DNA of 64,000 nt from Acrasis kona (lineage: Eukaryota; Heterolobosea; Eutetramitea; Acrasida; Acrasidae). Shown one piece after another: positions 20,828-32,453 of this stretch. Below the pieces are notes generated by a model that was not told where the DNA came from, made no database searches, and was given only the letters and a program-made list of their open reading frames with translations. The DNA lies in the NCBI GenBank assembly GCA_026419775.2, contig JAOPGA020000204.1:21988-85987 (forward strand), in the 5' to 3' direction. The position numbers were made by a program, and so were the translations under genes. The first letter of the stretch is position 1. Each line of letters opens with the position of its first letter.

Positions 20828-22563
20828 ATGACACGAGTTACTTTTGCCTTTTGTTTGGTCCTTTTGTTGATCACCATCGCGACAGTGATTTGTCAACAAG
20901 AAGATGTCAATAATCCTACCGAATTTGAAACTGATAACACAGATGATGCAGTTTTGAACTCAAATGGAACAGATGTACTAACAACTCAAGCAGTTTTCTT
21001 TGGTGATCACACTCAAACACAGGTACAGTTTGGCGATGCATTTCATTAAAAATTATAAAGAAAAACAATGTACAATTACGCGTCAGAAAAGGTGATTATG
21101 AAAAATATCAATTCCAACCCATAGTTATCGGAGGCAATGCCTCTGACTCTGAAACAATGTGGAGCAAAAGTATTCGGTTTATGAATGCCCAAGTAAAATC
21201 ATTGATTCAATTTTGATCTAATAATGTATAGAATAATACTTATTATGAGAGGCAGTTGAGGAATCCAGTATTGACCTTGTGGATTTTAATTTCTCGCAAT
21301 CCAAAAGAAAAGTTTGAATACTCATATTCCTTAAAGAGATTCATTGAGACTGCATGGAAGTTGAACATACAAGCAACCGTAGTCAGCACCTATGATATTG
21401 ATTTGTTAGCGGCTGACACCGGACTACAAAAAATTGTGTACAAGCATCAACCAGTTGAAAAAATGCCTGATGCCATCCTTCCAAGGTAAGCCTGACTCTT
21501 AGAATCTACTCATCCTCCTACTTGATAGAATGGGTGCCAAAATTGATTATCACTCACTTGCTGTCGTTAGGCAATTTGACAAGATGGATGTACTCGTCCT
21601 CAACAACCATAACAGTTTAGAAATATCACGGTATGTAAAGATCATTTAAAAATCATACTAATTACACCAAAGTGATAAATTGCACTCAATACAGCAATTA
21701 GCTACTTACAACCTACCAATCCCAAAAACCATGATGGCCAAGTTCCCAGTTGATACGGAAAACATTGCTCGTGAATTTGACTTCCCAGTCGTGTTGAAGG
21801 TAAAAACCACTCACATTGTGTCAATCCTAACATTCAAAAAGAAAGTTTCAGGATCACAAGGAAAAGGTGTTATGCTTGTCAATGACAGAGATCACTTAAA
21901 GTCTCTTCAAGAAATGATTGATGTGACCCAACCCATGATCTTCCAGGTACACTTCATAAACAGTCTACATGCAACTAACATTTTTTAGCAATACATTTCA
22001 AACTCTCGCGGAAGAGACATTAGAGTCATTGTTGTCGGCGGTAAGGTAATTGGTGCCATGATGAGACAAGCAGGTGACAATGGTTTCAAATCAAACTTCC
22101 ATCAAGTAAGCATCATCAACCTTTACAATTGTAACAATTAATCCTTTAGGGAGGTTTTGTAGAGAGTGTACAAATTTCAAGAGCTGTGGAGTGGTTAGCC
22201 ATAGAAGCAGTTAGATTAATCGACTTGGATGTTGCAGGAGTTGACATTCTAATCGACACTAATTCCTACCGTATATGTGAAATCAATGCTTCGCCAGGGT
22301 TCCAAGTACGTCGAACATTTTGCGAAAATTAACACTTTTAGGGATTCGAGATGGCAACGGGCGTTGATGTTCCACAACACATTATGGACTTTATTAAACT
22401 GAGGTCAGGAGTTTGGGGAAAGAAGGTCAAGACTGAAAGTAAAAAGAAGAATGGAGGAGCGGCCGTATACATTCCAGTGAGCGCTGAGCATGTGTTACCC
22501 AAACCTTTAAAAACAAAACAAATTTCGGTTGAGCCAAATGGCAGCCAACAAGTAGTTCATTAA
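20828..22563 (+). CDS. RimK-type ATP-grasp ligase with predicted signal peptide
   Basis: Nine exons: 20828-21022, 21061-21192, 21232-21485, 21529-21630, 21673-21799, 21842-21946, 21989-22105, 22150-22305, 22342-22563, joined in phase by eight 36-44-nt introns into 469 residues. Residues 1-22 are a strong signal peptide (MTRVTFAFCLVLLLITIATV). The next about 85 residues have three N-glycosylation sequons (NGT, NAS, NNT). The rest is a full RimK-like domain: LTLWILISRNP, ILPRMGAKI, AVVRQF, RDKLHSIQQLA, GSQGKGVML, RDIRVIVVGG, KSNFHQGG, DVAGVDI and the metal/catalytic EINASPGF. The family ligates amino acids, classically glutamate, to a carboxylate using ATP. No ATG precedes the core without the first two exons, so secretory targeting follows from the gene model. 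The substrate is unknown. Confidence 0.85.
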
Positions 22564-22571
22564 AATTTTAT

Positions 22572-23285
22572 TTACAAATTCCTAGTGCTGTCATACATTT
22601 TAATTTTGTTTGTTTCTTCTAGTGTTAATGTTGGTAGAGAACTTCTCCTCAATAGAACAAGTGGAACCTCTAGTTCTTGTTTCTTTTGTTGACTGGTGGT
22701 GATGGGTTCCTTTTGCATGGCTTGTCCCTTTGGAGATTGTTTCTTTTGAGCTTGTATGGTTTGTATTTGTTTATTAATGTTAAGGGTGTCTTGATTCAGC
22801 TTCTTTATCAAGTCCCTCTCAGAGTCAGCTGCTTCTTGCTTTATCGATATTGAAAATTCGCTAAACCTATTTTCAGGTAAAACGGTTGTATTCTCCTTCT
22901 TGTCGCTAAATTGAGGGTCCAGTTGTATAAAAACTGGCAACGTGCTCTTCATTTCATGATAGCACTTGGCCAAGTTATTCTTATCGTCTTGAGTTAGTGG
23001 TGGTAGCTTCCCCACTCTCCTAGAAGCGCTAGAACCAGGAGGCGATGCCATCTTTGGTGGCTTTGGTATAGGACACTTGACAGCTTCCACGCTAGCAGCT
23101 GCATTCGGTTTCTTTGGTGATTCCTCTCCATCCTCCATCTTTTGAATCTTTTGCATCACCAAATTCTTACTTTGCATAAAAGGAGGACACTTTGCAAACT
23201 CGCTGCTGCTCTCCTTCACATCCTCATCCACTTGAATCCTCAACATGCTTGTGGAAGAATTCCACCTACGCAGTGGTCTATCCAT
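22572..23285 (-). CDS. Hypothetical disordered protein, 237 residues
   Basis: An intronless frame starting MDRPLRRWNSST. It is rich in Lys, Pro, Ser and Gln, with a short predicted coiled coil at about 150-195 (EAADSERDLIKKLNQDTLNINKQI) and no recognised domain. It converges on the RimK-like gene with only 8 bp between stops, and starts 44 bp from the Sec24 stop on the same strand. Composition and length favour a real gene. Confidence 0.6.
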   Translation of the reverse strand: MDRPLRRWNSSTSMLRIQVDEDVKESSSEFAKCPPFMQSKNLVMQKIQKMEDGEESPKKPNAAASVEAVKCPIPKPPKMASPPGSSASRRVGKLPPLTQDDKNNLAKCYHEMKSTLPVFIQLDPQFSDKKENTTVLPENRFSEFSISIKQEAADSERDLIKKLNQDTLNINKQIQTIQAQKKQSPKGQAMQKEPITTSQQKKQELEVPLVLLRRSSLPTLTLEETNKIKMYDSTRNL

Positions 23286-23329
23286 ATTTCAAAAAACGCT
23301 TTACAAGAAAATTCACAAAAATCAACTTT

Positions 23330-26300
23330 TTAATTACCAACATCTAATTTTCCTTGAATCTCCTTGTGCATCCAAATCAAATGCTCCACGTAATTCGTTC
23401 CATTGTGACCGACGCGGTCCTCAATCAACCTCGCATAAAACAAAGTCTCCATCTGATCTCTCTCCTTGATCACCCTGACCATTCCTCTCCTGGCGCTCAT
23501 TCGATTCAATTCGTCCACGATGGCCTTCACCCTCGCTCCCAACTCCGTGTCGACGTTCGGCTGCACCAGAGCATTACCGTCCACCTGGTCGACGCTCTCC
23601 ACGCCAAACACCGCGCTCAACACGCCAGCATCGCACTGCCTGCCGACGAACCAATACATGTTCAAACCATCGCACAACAAATACAAACCATCGCTTTCAA
23701 TTTTACTGGCGGTAAGGCTCAATTGAGGAGGCAATGCATATTGAATCACGTTGCCGTCGCGATCGTACCCGTCGACGATTTCGCTGGGCGGCATATTATG
23801 TAAAGAAAACAAGTACGGATAACAATACATCAACACGCTTCTGATGGGCATTTCCATCAACAAATTAAAATTATTTATTCTTTCGTCCAGCATCACGTCC
23901 GTGGCGGTCCTGAAGCAAGGACTCTTCTGTAGGCCCAGGTAATACACGGGCAACAACTTGAGCGCTTCCGGCAGCACCAACTGACCAGGCGCGCTCGCTT
24001 GGCTGCAATACTTGCGATAGGCGGTCAACACGCCGATGCTATAGTTGTTGATCATTTGTTGGACGTTCTCCAACGATTCTCTATTCTTGACCACTTGTGC
24101 AGATAGCAATCGACTGGTCAGGGCCAACGTGGCGTCCATATCTGCCTTCTTGAACAAGCTGCTCATGGTGGTGGCCAGGTTCAATTTGGAGGTCATGACG
24201 CGCAGGCGACGATGTCCCGTTCGAGTGGTGTAGAGCATCACGGCCTGAATAAAGTGATCGGATTGATTTTCGTCCAATTTGGAATCGTGTTTGAATTCGA
24301 TTCCGAACGCGGTGTCGCTGTCGATTCCTGCCAAGTCCATTTCGTCCTCGTTGGGACTGACGTAGTGTCCGAAATACCTCCTGATGCTGATGCCGCTGCT
24401 ACATCTCATCTTGATCATGCAGTCGTATGCGGTGGGTCTCGATAAATGTCTGCGAAGGTCGCCATGGAGTCGTTCCGAATCGCGTTTGGGATCAAAGTGG
24501 TGGTACAAGTAGGTGTGACCGTTGGTGAGCTGAGTGATTTGGGTCAACGTGGACGTCTCCATGAATCCGGATCCAAACAGGTACATGTCGACCGATACCT
24601 TGGAAGATGCGCATTGATCGCCGAACGATTTCCAGAATCCTAATTGAGGCGCGTAAAGTGATTTCTCCTTGTCGCTTCCTAATTGTTTGAAATCTTCTCT
24701 GGGTTTGATCCTTCCTTGTCCTAACGCAGGCAGTTGGCTGCTGAAGATTACGATCCTTCCTCCATGTTCCGATAATAAGGATTGAGCCGCCACCAATGCG
24801 CTTCCCATCACTTGATCCGATTCTTGACATTGTGATCCCAGGGTGATTAATTTCTCGATGAAACCTGACGACGCGACCTGATCGAAAGTGACCAATGAAT
24901 CCTGTGGGAACGGAACGAAGCCGCTTCCTTCTTGGGATAGATCGCCGACCACCATCATTTGTGGATGGGTCTCGTGTAGGTTATAAAAGTGAATGCTTCT
25001 CGCGAAGGTGACGAAGGTGACCTTGCATTGAGAGAGATCCGATTCGTTGGCCACTAGTTCGTCGATAATGTTGCGTAGGGTGTTGCATACGGTTTGGAAT
25101 ATTTCTTGTCTCAAACTGTTGCTGCTTACATCCAATACGAATACATATGTGAGTGGTGTCGGAGGTTTGGTCACTAGATCGTTGGTTGCTACGTAGTCGA
25201 CGGTTCCGTACGAAAGTTCTGGGTGCATTTCCAAATCTCTTCTCTTTCCGTATCCATCGAGGTTGCTGAGGTACCAACGAGGTACTTGGTTGTTGAAGCC
25301 GCAAAAGTTGCAAGAAAAGTCTCTTCCCATGTTGTCGAAGCGTGTGAATGGGTTGACGTAGCTGCGACACCTGTTGCAACGAACCAATTCATTGTTGGCG
25401 GTATCTACGATGGGAACGGAGTTGGGTAAGTCCGTTGGTTCTAATTCTGCTAATGGATTCAAGATGGCTCCCATGAATAGACCACTGTCGTTTAGTAGTT
25501 CTGAAAAAATGATGAAAATGATGGGCATGCATGCTTACCTTTTGTTTGTGGAATGGCTTTTAGAGAGGCTCTGAGGATGGCAGGATGGGCTGATCCACGA
25601 TCTGCTACGCTGATTCTGACCGTACTTGATGGAGGTCCATCTTGACTGTCTGTGGTGTACTCAACCTTTTGGTACATTTTTGGATAAGTGCGCTTGGCTG
25701 GGGATGGCATTTGCGAGGGATCGATTCTACCTGCTCTTCTGCCGTAAGCGTTTGGATCTTGATAACCTTGTGGAGATACTAATCCTGGTTGCTGTTGGGG
25801 AGCTCCTTGTACCATTGGACCTTGGAATTGTTGTTGCGGTTGTTGTTTGTATAATTGACTGGGATCAGTGGGTGGTGCATTGACTGCGGGTGGATTTGAA
25901 ATCAAACGTTGTTGATTCTAATGGGATGAGTAAATAAAAGTAAGAGATTGTTGACGTACGTAGGGTTGATTGTTTTGATTGTAGTCATATTGTTGTGGTT
26001 GGCCGTACACTGGTTGACCTGCTCCTGATAGTAGCTGTTGTTGGGTTGGAGGTGCTACTAGAGTAGGTTGCTGTGGTGGTGGTTGAACGTACTGTTGATT
26101 TGGTTGATAAGCGTAGTTCTGTGTGGTTGGCGACGCGTACGATGTCTGTTTGAGTTGCTCTTGAGTTGGTGGTGGTGCGCCATAACTGGGCTGTTGTTGA
26201 TATTGGTTTGGATCATACACTTGTTGGGATTGAGCGGGATTATAATACTGCTGCGTCCCTTGTGTTGGAGGTGCATACTGTTGAGAGTATGACAGGGTAT

Positions 26301-26447
26301 TCTGCGGGTTACTGTTATGCGTGTTCAAAGCAGGATTGTATGGCTGCAATTAATATTTATTAATCTCGATGAATTATGAAAAAACTTTACCTGATTTTGC
26401 TGAGCATAACCTGGATTTTGATTGTTATAACCATTGTTTTGGCTCAT
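23330..26447 (-). CDS. SEC24: COPII coat subunit Sec24
   Basis: Four exons on the minus strand: 26391-26447, 25960-26343, 25539-25917, 23330-25500 (introns 47, 42 and 38 nt), giving 996 residues. The N-terminal about 230 residues are Gln/Pro/Tyr/Asn-rich and disordered, as in other Sec24 proteins. Then come the zinc finger LVRCNRC...FSCNFCG, the trunk (YVFVLDVSSNS), the beta-sandwich/helical part and a C-terminal gelsolin-like domain. Sec24 pairs with Sec23 and selects cargo at ER exit sites. The exon-4 region has a higher GC content than its neighbours. A further 5' non-coding exon cannot be excluded. Confidence 0.93.
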
Positions 26448-26969
26448 CTTGATTTCTGTTCTATATTGGTCAAGAAGTGCTGTCTTCAGTTTTGCTGCCT
26501 ATGAAGATGGAAAAAAAAGACAAAGTATGAGATTGTCTTTTTATATTTAGTCAACTAAATTCCTGACGTGTCAAGGGTTGATCGTCGACAAATTGTTACG
26601 TTTAGCATGTTTCTCAGTTGGAAAGTCTACGTGTAGCGTGCGCGGTTGTTCAAACACGATCGCATGACTGTGCATTGTATATTGCCACAAAAAATGTAAC
26701 AAAACAGAACGACCTGCAAGATAAATGTTAACAGAATCTACTTTGTGAACAAATAGTTATGTGAGAACAAAATCAGTTCGATGTGAGGAGATCAAGTCGA
26801 TGTCAAAACAAACAACTAGAATGTAAATTCAGATTTGTTATTAACAGAGCGATTGATAATAACAAACAGAATAAAAAACAAGACAAGCAATTGTGCAGTA
26901 TGGGAAATTCCAAAAGTAGGAAATCAATAAATTATTCAATCTAAATCTATACTATAAATCTTAATCTTT
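26448..26969. other. Intergenic region, no supported gene
   Basis: About 520 bp upstream of Sec24 and downstream of the M28 peptidase gene, both on the minus strand. It is AT-rich with no open frame of note. It should hold the Sec24 promoter and the M28 3' end (an AATAAA-like run near 26925). Confidence 0.4.
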
Positions 26970-29512
26970 TTATTCACCCAAATTACAAGGTTCTACCAAC
27001 AAGATATCTGCCACAGAAACCATAACGCGTGCTTCCGCTATCCATTCCACGTTTCTCAAAGTTTGATTCAAGGCAGATGAGAAGTACTGGTGCTCTGCGC
27101 ATGTACTAACTACTCTTATCGCTGAAATACCTCCAAATGTAGAATTGTCGTGACGGTAAGCAGATACCCACACCTTCTTCTTCAAGTCATTCTCATCGTG
27201 TTGGGCACCTTGAAAATGAATCCAACTGTACGAATACAGCGCTGATGAGCTCTTTGCTTGGTTAAGAGGTATTATTTCAAATGAAGACTGTTCAAATTTA
27301 TTTTTTGAATAAACATGTACATGTGTGGAGAGTAATTTAACAGTATTACTTTGATCAATACCAACGAATAATCTATTGCTAGATTGATCGTAGTCAACAG
27401 TTATATGGGGAGTTATTTTATTAGATGCTTCAATATTGCCATTTACTAGTTTTGTATAAAAACCATTTCTTCGTTTCACTGGCCTTGAAAAGGATGGCAA
27501 GTAGAACAATTCAGTTTCATTTCTGTACTTGAAATCTTCAAGATGGTTGTTTAAAAAGTCTTCATGAATGTTGTCAAGGGAGCCTACGCCGATGTAACTT
27601 TGAGTCAAATGACAAGATTTCTTAAAGTCAACTTGTAATTTAGAATGATCAAAGTGGTTAACGACCATATGATTAACGTGTTGCACGCTTACTCTTTTAG
27701 GTCTAAATTTACTATATGGATGCACAAACAACCCACTGTAGATTGTAGTAGATATCGATAATACAACAAAGCAAGACAAAACGATCCATGTAGTTCTTTT
27801 TGTATTTTTCTCAAACAATAGAGGTTTAATCAAGACTATAATCCAGTTTGTCAATATCGCTGTCAACACGCTAATAATAATGTCGGTGGGTTTATCGCCA
27901 AAACGACCCATTACAGGAACGAACAGATCCAACATACTAAAACTCAAGAACACAATGAAAAGCAGACAAGGAACATTCAAAAGCACAATCAACACACGTT
28001 TGACAAAATGGTCGCTCTCAATAAAAGAGGTCACGCTCAAAGTAACACACAACAACATGGGCAGAAAACTAGTACCAATCTTAAAATAGGTACCAACCAT
28101 CAAAATCAACAAACAAGTCAAAGTAATGGCACGATGAACAGATTTATAATCTAAAGCAAACCATTTTGTAAAAAACCGAATCGAACAAAGATTTCCAACA
28201 AGAGATGGAGCTCCATATAACAACAACGCGTAATAAGGATGCATGGAATAAAACACCATTTTACAACCAAATAACTTTGTCAATACGACAGCATTAACTA
28301 CAGAAGAGACAATTCCACAAACAAGACAACAAAACAACATGACCAACGACATGACCAACTCAAAAGTAAAAGACCTAAGCAAAGAAAACAAAGTAACAAA
28401 AACAACAGCAATATTGATAGCACAAGCGCTCTTTGCATCCATTACGACCATATAATACGACATCAAATCATAGTATACAGCAACATTACTCTTATCTACT
28501 TCATTTCTAGATGGAAATTCATCAGTTATCGATGATAACCTCTCCATAAAGCGTAACGTATCATCTCCCATGTTCTTTATGCTCGAATGATCGACGAGAT
28601 CGAACGATTCTCTCTTTGTGTGATAGGTATGTCCATTACGATAAAAAGCAACATCTAAGCCAATCATCCCTGCGTTTACAAAGTACCGATAATCAGTATC
28701 AGAAGGTACCGCATTACTTTGAAATACATCCTGAGCAGCAACGGTTCCTAATGCGTTTTGATTTGCAAATGCATATTGGGACATGACCCATGCATTTGTG
28801 CTTTGGAATACAATGGGTCTGCCGCCTGTACCCGCTGCTTCTAGGTTTAGAAAAACTCGAATGTGTGAACTCCAAGGATGGTTTTTTGTAAAGGCATGGG
28901 CACCTGATAACATTGTCTCTTCTGCTCCGTTGAATAAGAATATAATTGGTCTGATCATTGAGTCGATTGTTGTTTTGCGAGATGCAATGTTTCTGATTGA
29001 TTCGATCATTGTTACTGTTGGGATTCCATCATCGTGGCACCCTGGTGATGTGTATCCGGTGTCATAGTGACTGGATATTAGTATGGTTTCGTTTGATTTG
29101 AGAGATGCAGCGGCGGTCTGGAGCCTTACAATAATGTTTGTAATGTTTGAGTAGGTAATGAGTGATTTTGACAGATGATGTCGATGATTGCCTTCGGCGT
29201 TTTGTATGTCGATGTCAATCATCAATTCAGGAGGTGCAGTTTGCTTGATTTGTTTAATTTTGTTCATGATGAGGTCGAAGGCTTTTTTCTCATTGTCTGA
29301 TCCCTATATCGTTAAAAAATACCAACGAATGTACTTACAACGAAGCGTGATCCAATATCTACACATAATTCTTTCAAGTCTTTGGCCGCCCTCTTCTCCG
29401 AGAAAATTGTTTGAGATTGTTCAATAACTGCTTTGGGGCTTTGTCTGTAATACACAAAGTTAAATACAAATAAATACAATGGTATCAATAGTACCCAACA
29501 TGATGCTGTCAT
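26970..29512 (-). CDS. ERMP1: ER membrane M28 metallopeptidase (ERMP1-like)
   Basis: Two exons (29339-29512, 26970-29303; 35-nt intron) encode 835 residues. An N-terminal signal anchor (CWVLLIPLYLFVFNFVYY) precedes the M28 zinc aminopeptidase domain: SSHYDTGYTSPGCHDD holds a zinc His and bridging Asp, FNGAEET the catalytic and zinc Glu, and GHTYHTKRESFD the last His. The block HPWSSHIRVFLNLEAAG is typical of ERMP1/Pff1 proteins. About eight membrane spans follow (about 285-520), then a luminal C-terminal domain. ERMP1 enzymes trim peptides in the ER or vacuole lumen; fungal Pff1 is vacuolar. Confidence 0.9.
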
Positions 29513-29764
29513 GCGTTGCTATTTACAATATTCTTAAATTGAATTGGATGTCAAGGAGAGTTGAAGTCAAGATTATCAAGCTTAAGTTAACTAACCACGG
29601 ATAAAAGAAGCTGCTGTCATTGTTCAAAGCTCGAATTCGACCATTATCTCATCAGTAGGGTCGGACTAATTGTAATAATCTTTGTAATCATGTCGCGTCC
29701 GTCGGACAAAAATCACCGCAGCATCAGTATTAATTCTGTGCGGTAATGGAGATGTTTCAATAAA

Positions 29765-30790
29765 ATGTCAAATCAACAAAACAAAGGAGCTTATCTAACA
29801 GGTGCCAAGGTTCGTCCATTCGAAGTGAGCACGCATCCCCTACCACAACTAAAGGACAATGAAGTACTAATCAAAAACGAAGCCGTTGCACTAAACCCTG
29901 TGGACTGGAAGGTTCAAAGATCAGGATACATCGTAAACAAGTTTCCAAATGTTTTAGGATATGATCTTGCAGGAACAATTATTGAAATTGGACCCAATCA
30001 ATCAAGAAACGATTTGAAGGTTGGAGACCGTGTTTTAGCATTTACTACACAATTGGTCACACAAGACCCAAGACAAGGTGCATACCAGCAATTTGTGGCA
30101 GCCTTATCTATTGGAGTTTCAAAAATTCCAGACGAGACATCATTTGAAAGTGCATCAACCATTGGACTTGCCATATCTACAGCAGTCCATGGTCTCTACT
30201 ATTCGAATTACCTAAACATTCCCCGACCAAGTGCCGACTCTAAACCACTCGGCCAAACCATTTTAATTTGGGGAGGTGCCTCGAGTGTCGGAAGTTATGC
30301 CATTCAACTTGCTTCACAATCAGGATTGAAAGTTGTGACAACAGCATCAAAAAAGCACAATGAGTATTTGACATCCTTGGGTGCATCAGCAGTGTTGGAT
30401 TACAGTTCACCCACTGTTGTTGAGGACCTGAAGAAATTAGGACCTTATGAGTATGCGTTTGACGCAATCGCCGAGCATGGCACTACAAAGAAAATAGCAG
30501 AGATTCTACAACCAAAAGGTGCGAAAGTTGCCGTCACACTTGATGTGAGTGATGAGTTGCCTGAAAATGTGAAGGCTTCCCGTGTTGGTGCAGCTTATGT
30601 ACTAGATGGTGGTGAGATTAATAATTGGTTGTTCAAAGAATACATACCTAATGCACTCAAGAATGGTAAACTCATCCCGAATGTTGTTCAACTTGAAAGT
30701 GGTGGAATTGAAGGTATACAAGCTGCGTTGGACTCATTTGCTGATAAGGGCGTGTCTGGAAAAAAGATTGTACTTCGTCCTTTCGAATAA
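29765..30790 (+). CDS. Medium-chain dehydrogenase/reductase (enoyl-reductase-like)
   Basis: 341 residues, intronless. It has a GroES-like N-terminal domain (EVLIKNEAVALNPVDWKVQ, NVLGYDLAGTIIEIG, GDRVLAF) and a Rossmann domain with nucleotide motif ILIWGGASSVGSYAIQLA. The catalytic-zinc cysteine and structural CxxCxxC cluster of alcohol dehydrogenases are absent, placing it with zinc-free NADPH quinone oxidoreductases and the ToxD/trans-enoyl reductase group. The substrate is unknown. AATAAA overlaps the stop. A 33-bp piece of its own coding sequence recurs just after the gene. Confidence 0.85.
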   Translation: MSNQQNKGAYLTGAKVRPFEVSTHPLPQLKDNEVLIKNEAVALNPVDWKVQRSGYIVNKFPNVLGYDLAGTIIEIGPNQSRNDLKVGDRVLAFTTQLVTQDPRQGAYQQFVAALSIGVSKIPDETSFESASTIGLAISTAVHGLYYSNYLNIPRPSADSKPLGQTILIWGGASSVGSYAIQLASQSGLKVVTTASKKHNEYLTSLGASAVLDYSSPTVVEDLKKLGPYEYAFDAIAEHGTTKKIAEILQPKGAKVAVTLDVSDELPENVKASRVGAAYVLDGGEINNWLFKEYIPNALKNGKLIPNVVQLESGGIEGIQAALDSFADKGVSGKKIVLRPFE

Positions 30791-30806
30791 ATATTTTTTA
30801 AAGTTG

Positions 30807-30839
30807 AAACTCATCCCGAATGTTGTTCAACTTGAAAGT
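30807..30839 (+). repeat. 33-bp exact direct repeat of the upstream coding sequence
   Basis: AAACTCATCCCGAATGTTGT (start) through CTTGAAAGT is identical to 30668-30700 inside the MDR reductase gene, 139 bp away. The second copy sits 17 bp after the stop codon, in the 3' flank. No other part of the gene is duplicated. Confidence 0.9.
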
Positions 30840-31299
30840 TTCTTGTGTCTTCTGTTCTATTTACAATTCTTCAGTCAACTAATAGCATGAGAATGATACC
30901 AACATGTCAAATGAACCAGGTGTCACAGTAGATGTAAAGTTAATTAGATTCGACGAAGATTTCTTATAGATTAAGATCTATCTATGACTAAATTAATGTC
31001 ATCTTTCTTGTTCTATTACAATTCATTACAGCTTGACAGGTCCACTAACCGTATAAGCTTTACTGATAAGAATATGATGATATGATGCTGAGTAGAAAAG
31101 GAGACGCTATGTGAATAACAGGTATATCTATTAAACGGGAACTTTAAGAATTCATTTTTTTTGAAATCAAAAAGGTTTAGAATTCATCAACGTTCTCATA
31201 TCACAGTACACTCTTTATTTTCAACGTTATACTATCTTCATTAAAGTTTCATCGCAATTATATAATAATGTACACATTTATTAGGGTTTGTATAATTTA
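30840..31299. other. Intergenic stretch with a possible gene remnant
   Basis: AT-rich. A 21-codon frame at 30904-30969 (MSNEPGVTVDVKLIRFDED) resembles the first residues of the UPF0538/C2orf76 family, but nothing downstream continues it. It may be a relic or chance. No other feature is supported. Confidence 0.3.
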
Positions 31300-31497
31300 T
31301 TAGCAGGCTAACATGTTGGTGGTATGTTCATAGTTGATGTTGACTGCTTGGGGATGTTCTATTTGCCAAAGACTTGGTTTTGGTGCCTTTAGTCTGTTGT
31401 ACTTGATTGCATTCATCCTCCTTCTCTTCTCATAAGCCTTCGTGACGGACTGTGCCTTCATCTCATCCTCCATGATTGATTGCAGGAATGTATGCAT
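31300..31497 (-). CDS. Small basic hypothetical protein, 65 residues
   Basis: A frame from the ATG at 31497 (MHTFLQSIMEDEMKAQSVTK) with a charged amphipathic helix (AYEKRRRMNAIKYNRLKAPK) and a tail PKPSLW. Composition looks coding, but no family is recognised and upstream exons are possible; the frame stays open upstream to 31521. Confidence 0.4.
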   Translation of the reverse strand: MHTFLQSIMEDEMKAQSVTKAYEKRRRMNAIKYNRLKAPKPSLWQIEHPQAVNINYEHTTNMLAC

Positions 31498-31521
31498 CTT
31501 TTCTTTTTTCCCTGCCCTCAA

Positions 31522-32453
31522 AACCTGACGTGATTGTTTTTAACCATTGGTTGCGTTAGTTACAATGTAGATATTTTTCTAGGTTTTTCTTGAAATGTAC
31601 CTATTACAAATAGGCTGTCATTACGACATTTTAAGACATTTTCGTGAATATAAATAAAAACAACATTTTTATTCTCAATAGGACAATCTATATTATCCCG
31701 AATAACCCACAGAATCTAACTAATGACCAACTATTTTTACACAAATAGTTTTCCAGTCATTGGGCCCGCACTAGACGAGACAAAGTTAAACAAACGGGAG
31801 AAATGATATTGTGTATTTGCGTCAACTGTTGGCCAGGAGATTAGACTCCATCCAAACATGTTGGTCCCTTGTTATAATACAATTTGGTTGTTGTGCGATG
31901 CAAATATGTCAACACTTTAAATTTCTTGATGCATTTCTTCAGGGCTTTGATTTTTAAGTCGACGTGCATAATGTGAATTCCTCCACATTTTGACTTTGTT
32001 TTCGCTGGTAATATTTTGTTTTATTACTTGGTATTCCCTCTTTACTTGTATAAACAATAAAAGTACATGATGTAACATTTACTAATGGATGTATACAAAC
32101 TCTGTTCATCCAACATCGTACCTCGCGTCCCTTGATGGTTTGTTTCCTACGAACAAAAGTTGCTGGTTTCTTATCGCTCAGTTCAAATTGACAAAGATGC
32201 CTGCCCATCAACAAGATTAAAGAGACCATCAGATGGGGTCCTACCAGATAAAATATTTACGCAGTGTTCCATAATACGGAAAGTTATCTTCTCCTCAAGG
32301 CAATTGTTCCTGAGACGCCTCCCGGTTTTTTATGGTATTACCAACGAAGTCAACTATAATTTCAATTTTCCTTTCTGAACGATTGAAACCCACCCCTTTG
32401 TTGGCACAACAGGTAAATCACACCAAATATCTATAAATTCACTATTTTACAGA
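31522..32453. other. Long intergenic region, likely including a leader intron of the desaturase gene
   Basis: About 930 bp. Frames at 31954-32229 (minus) and 32160-32378 (plus) overlap each other and look random. At its right end, GTAAATCACA...TATTTTACAG (32413-32452, 40 nt) has the form of an intron ending just before the desaturase ATG, so the 5' leader may be spliced. Confidence 0.4.

Noticed and set aside
30904..30969. Small gene resembling UPF0538/C2orf76
   Set aside because: Only about 15 residues look similar and no continuation was found in any frame; kept only as a possible relic.
31954..32378. Overlapping frames on both strands upstream of the desaturase
   Set aside because: They are mutually overlapping, with random composition and no start or splice context.
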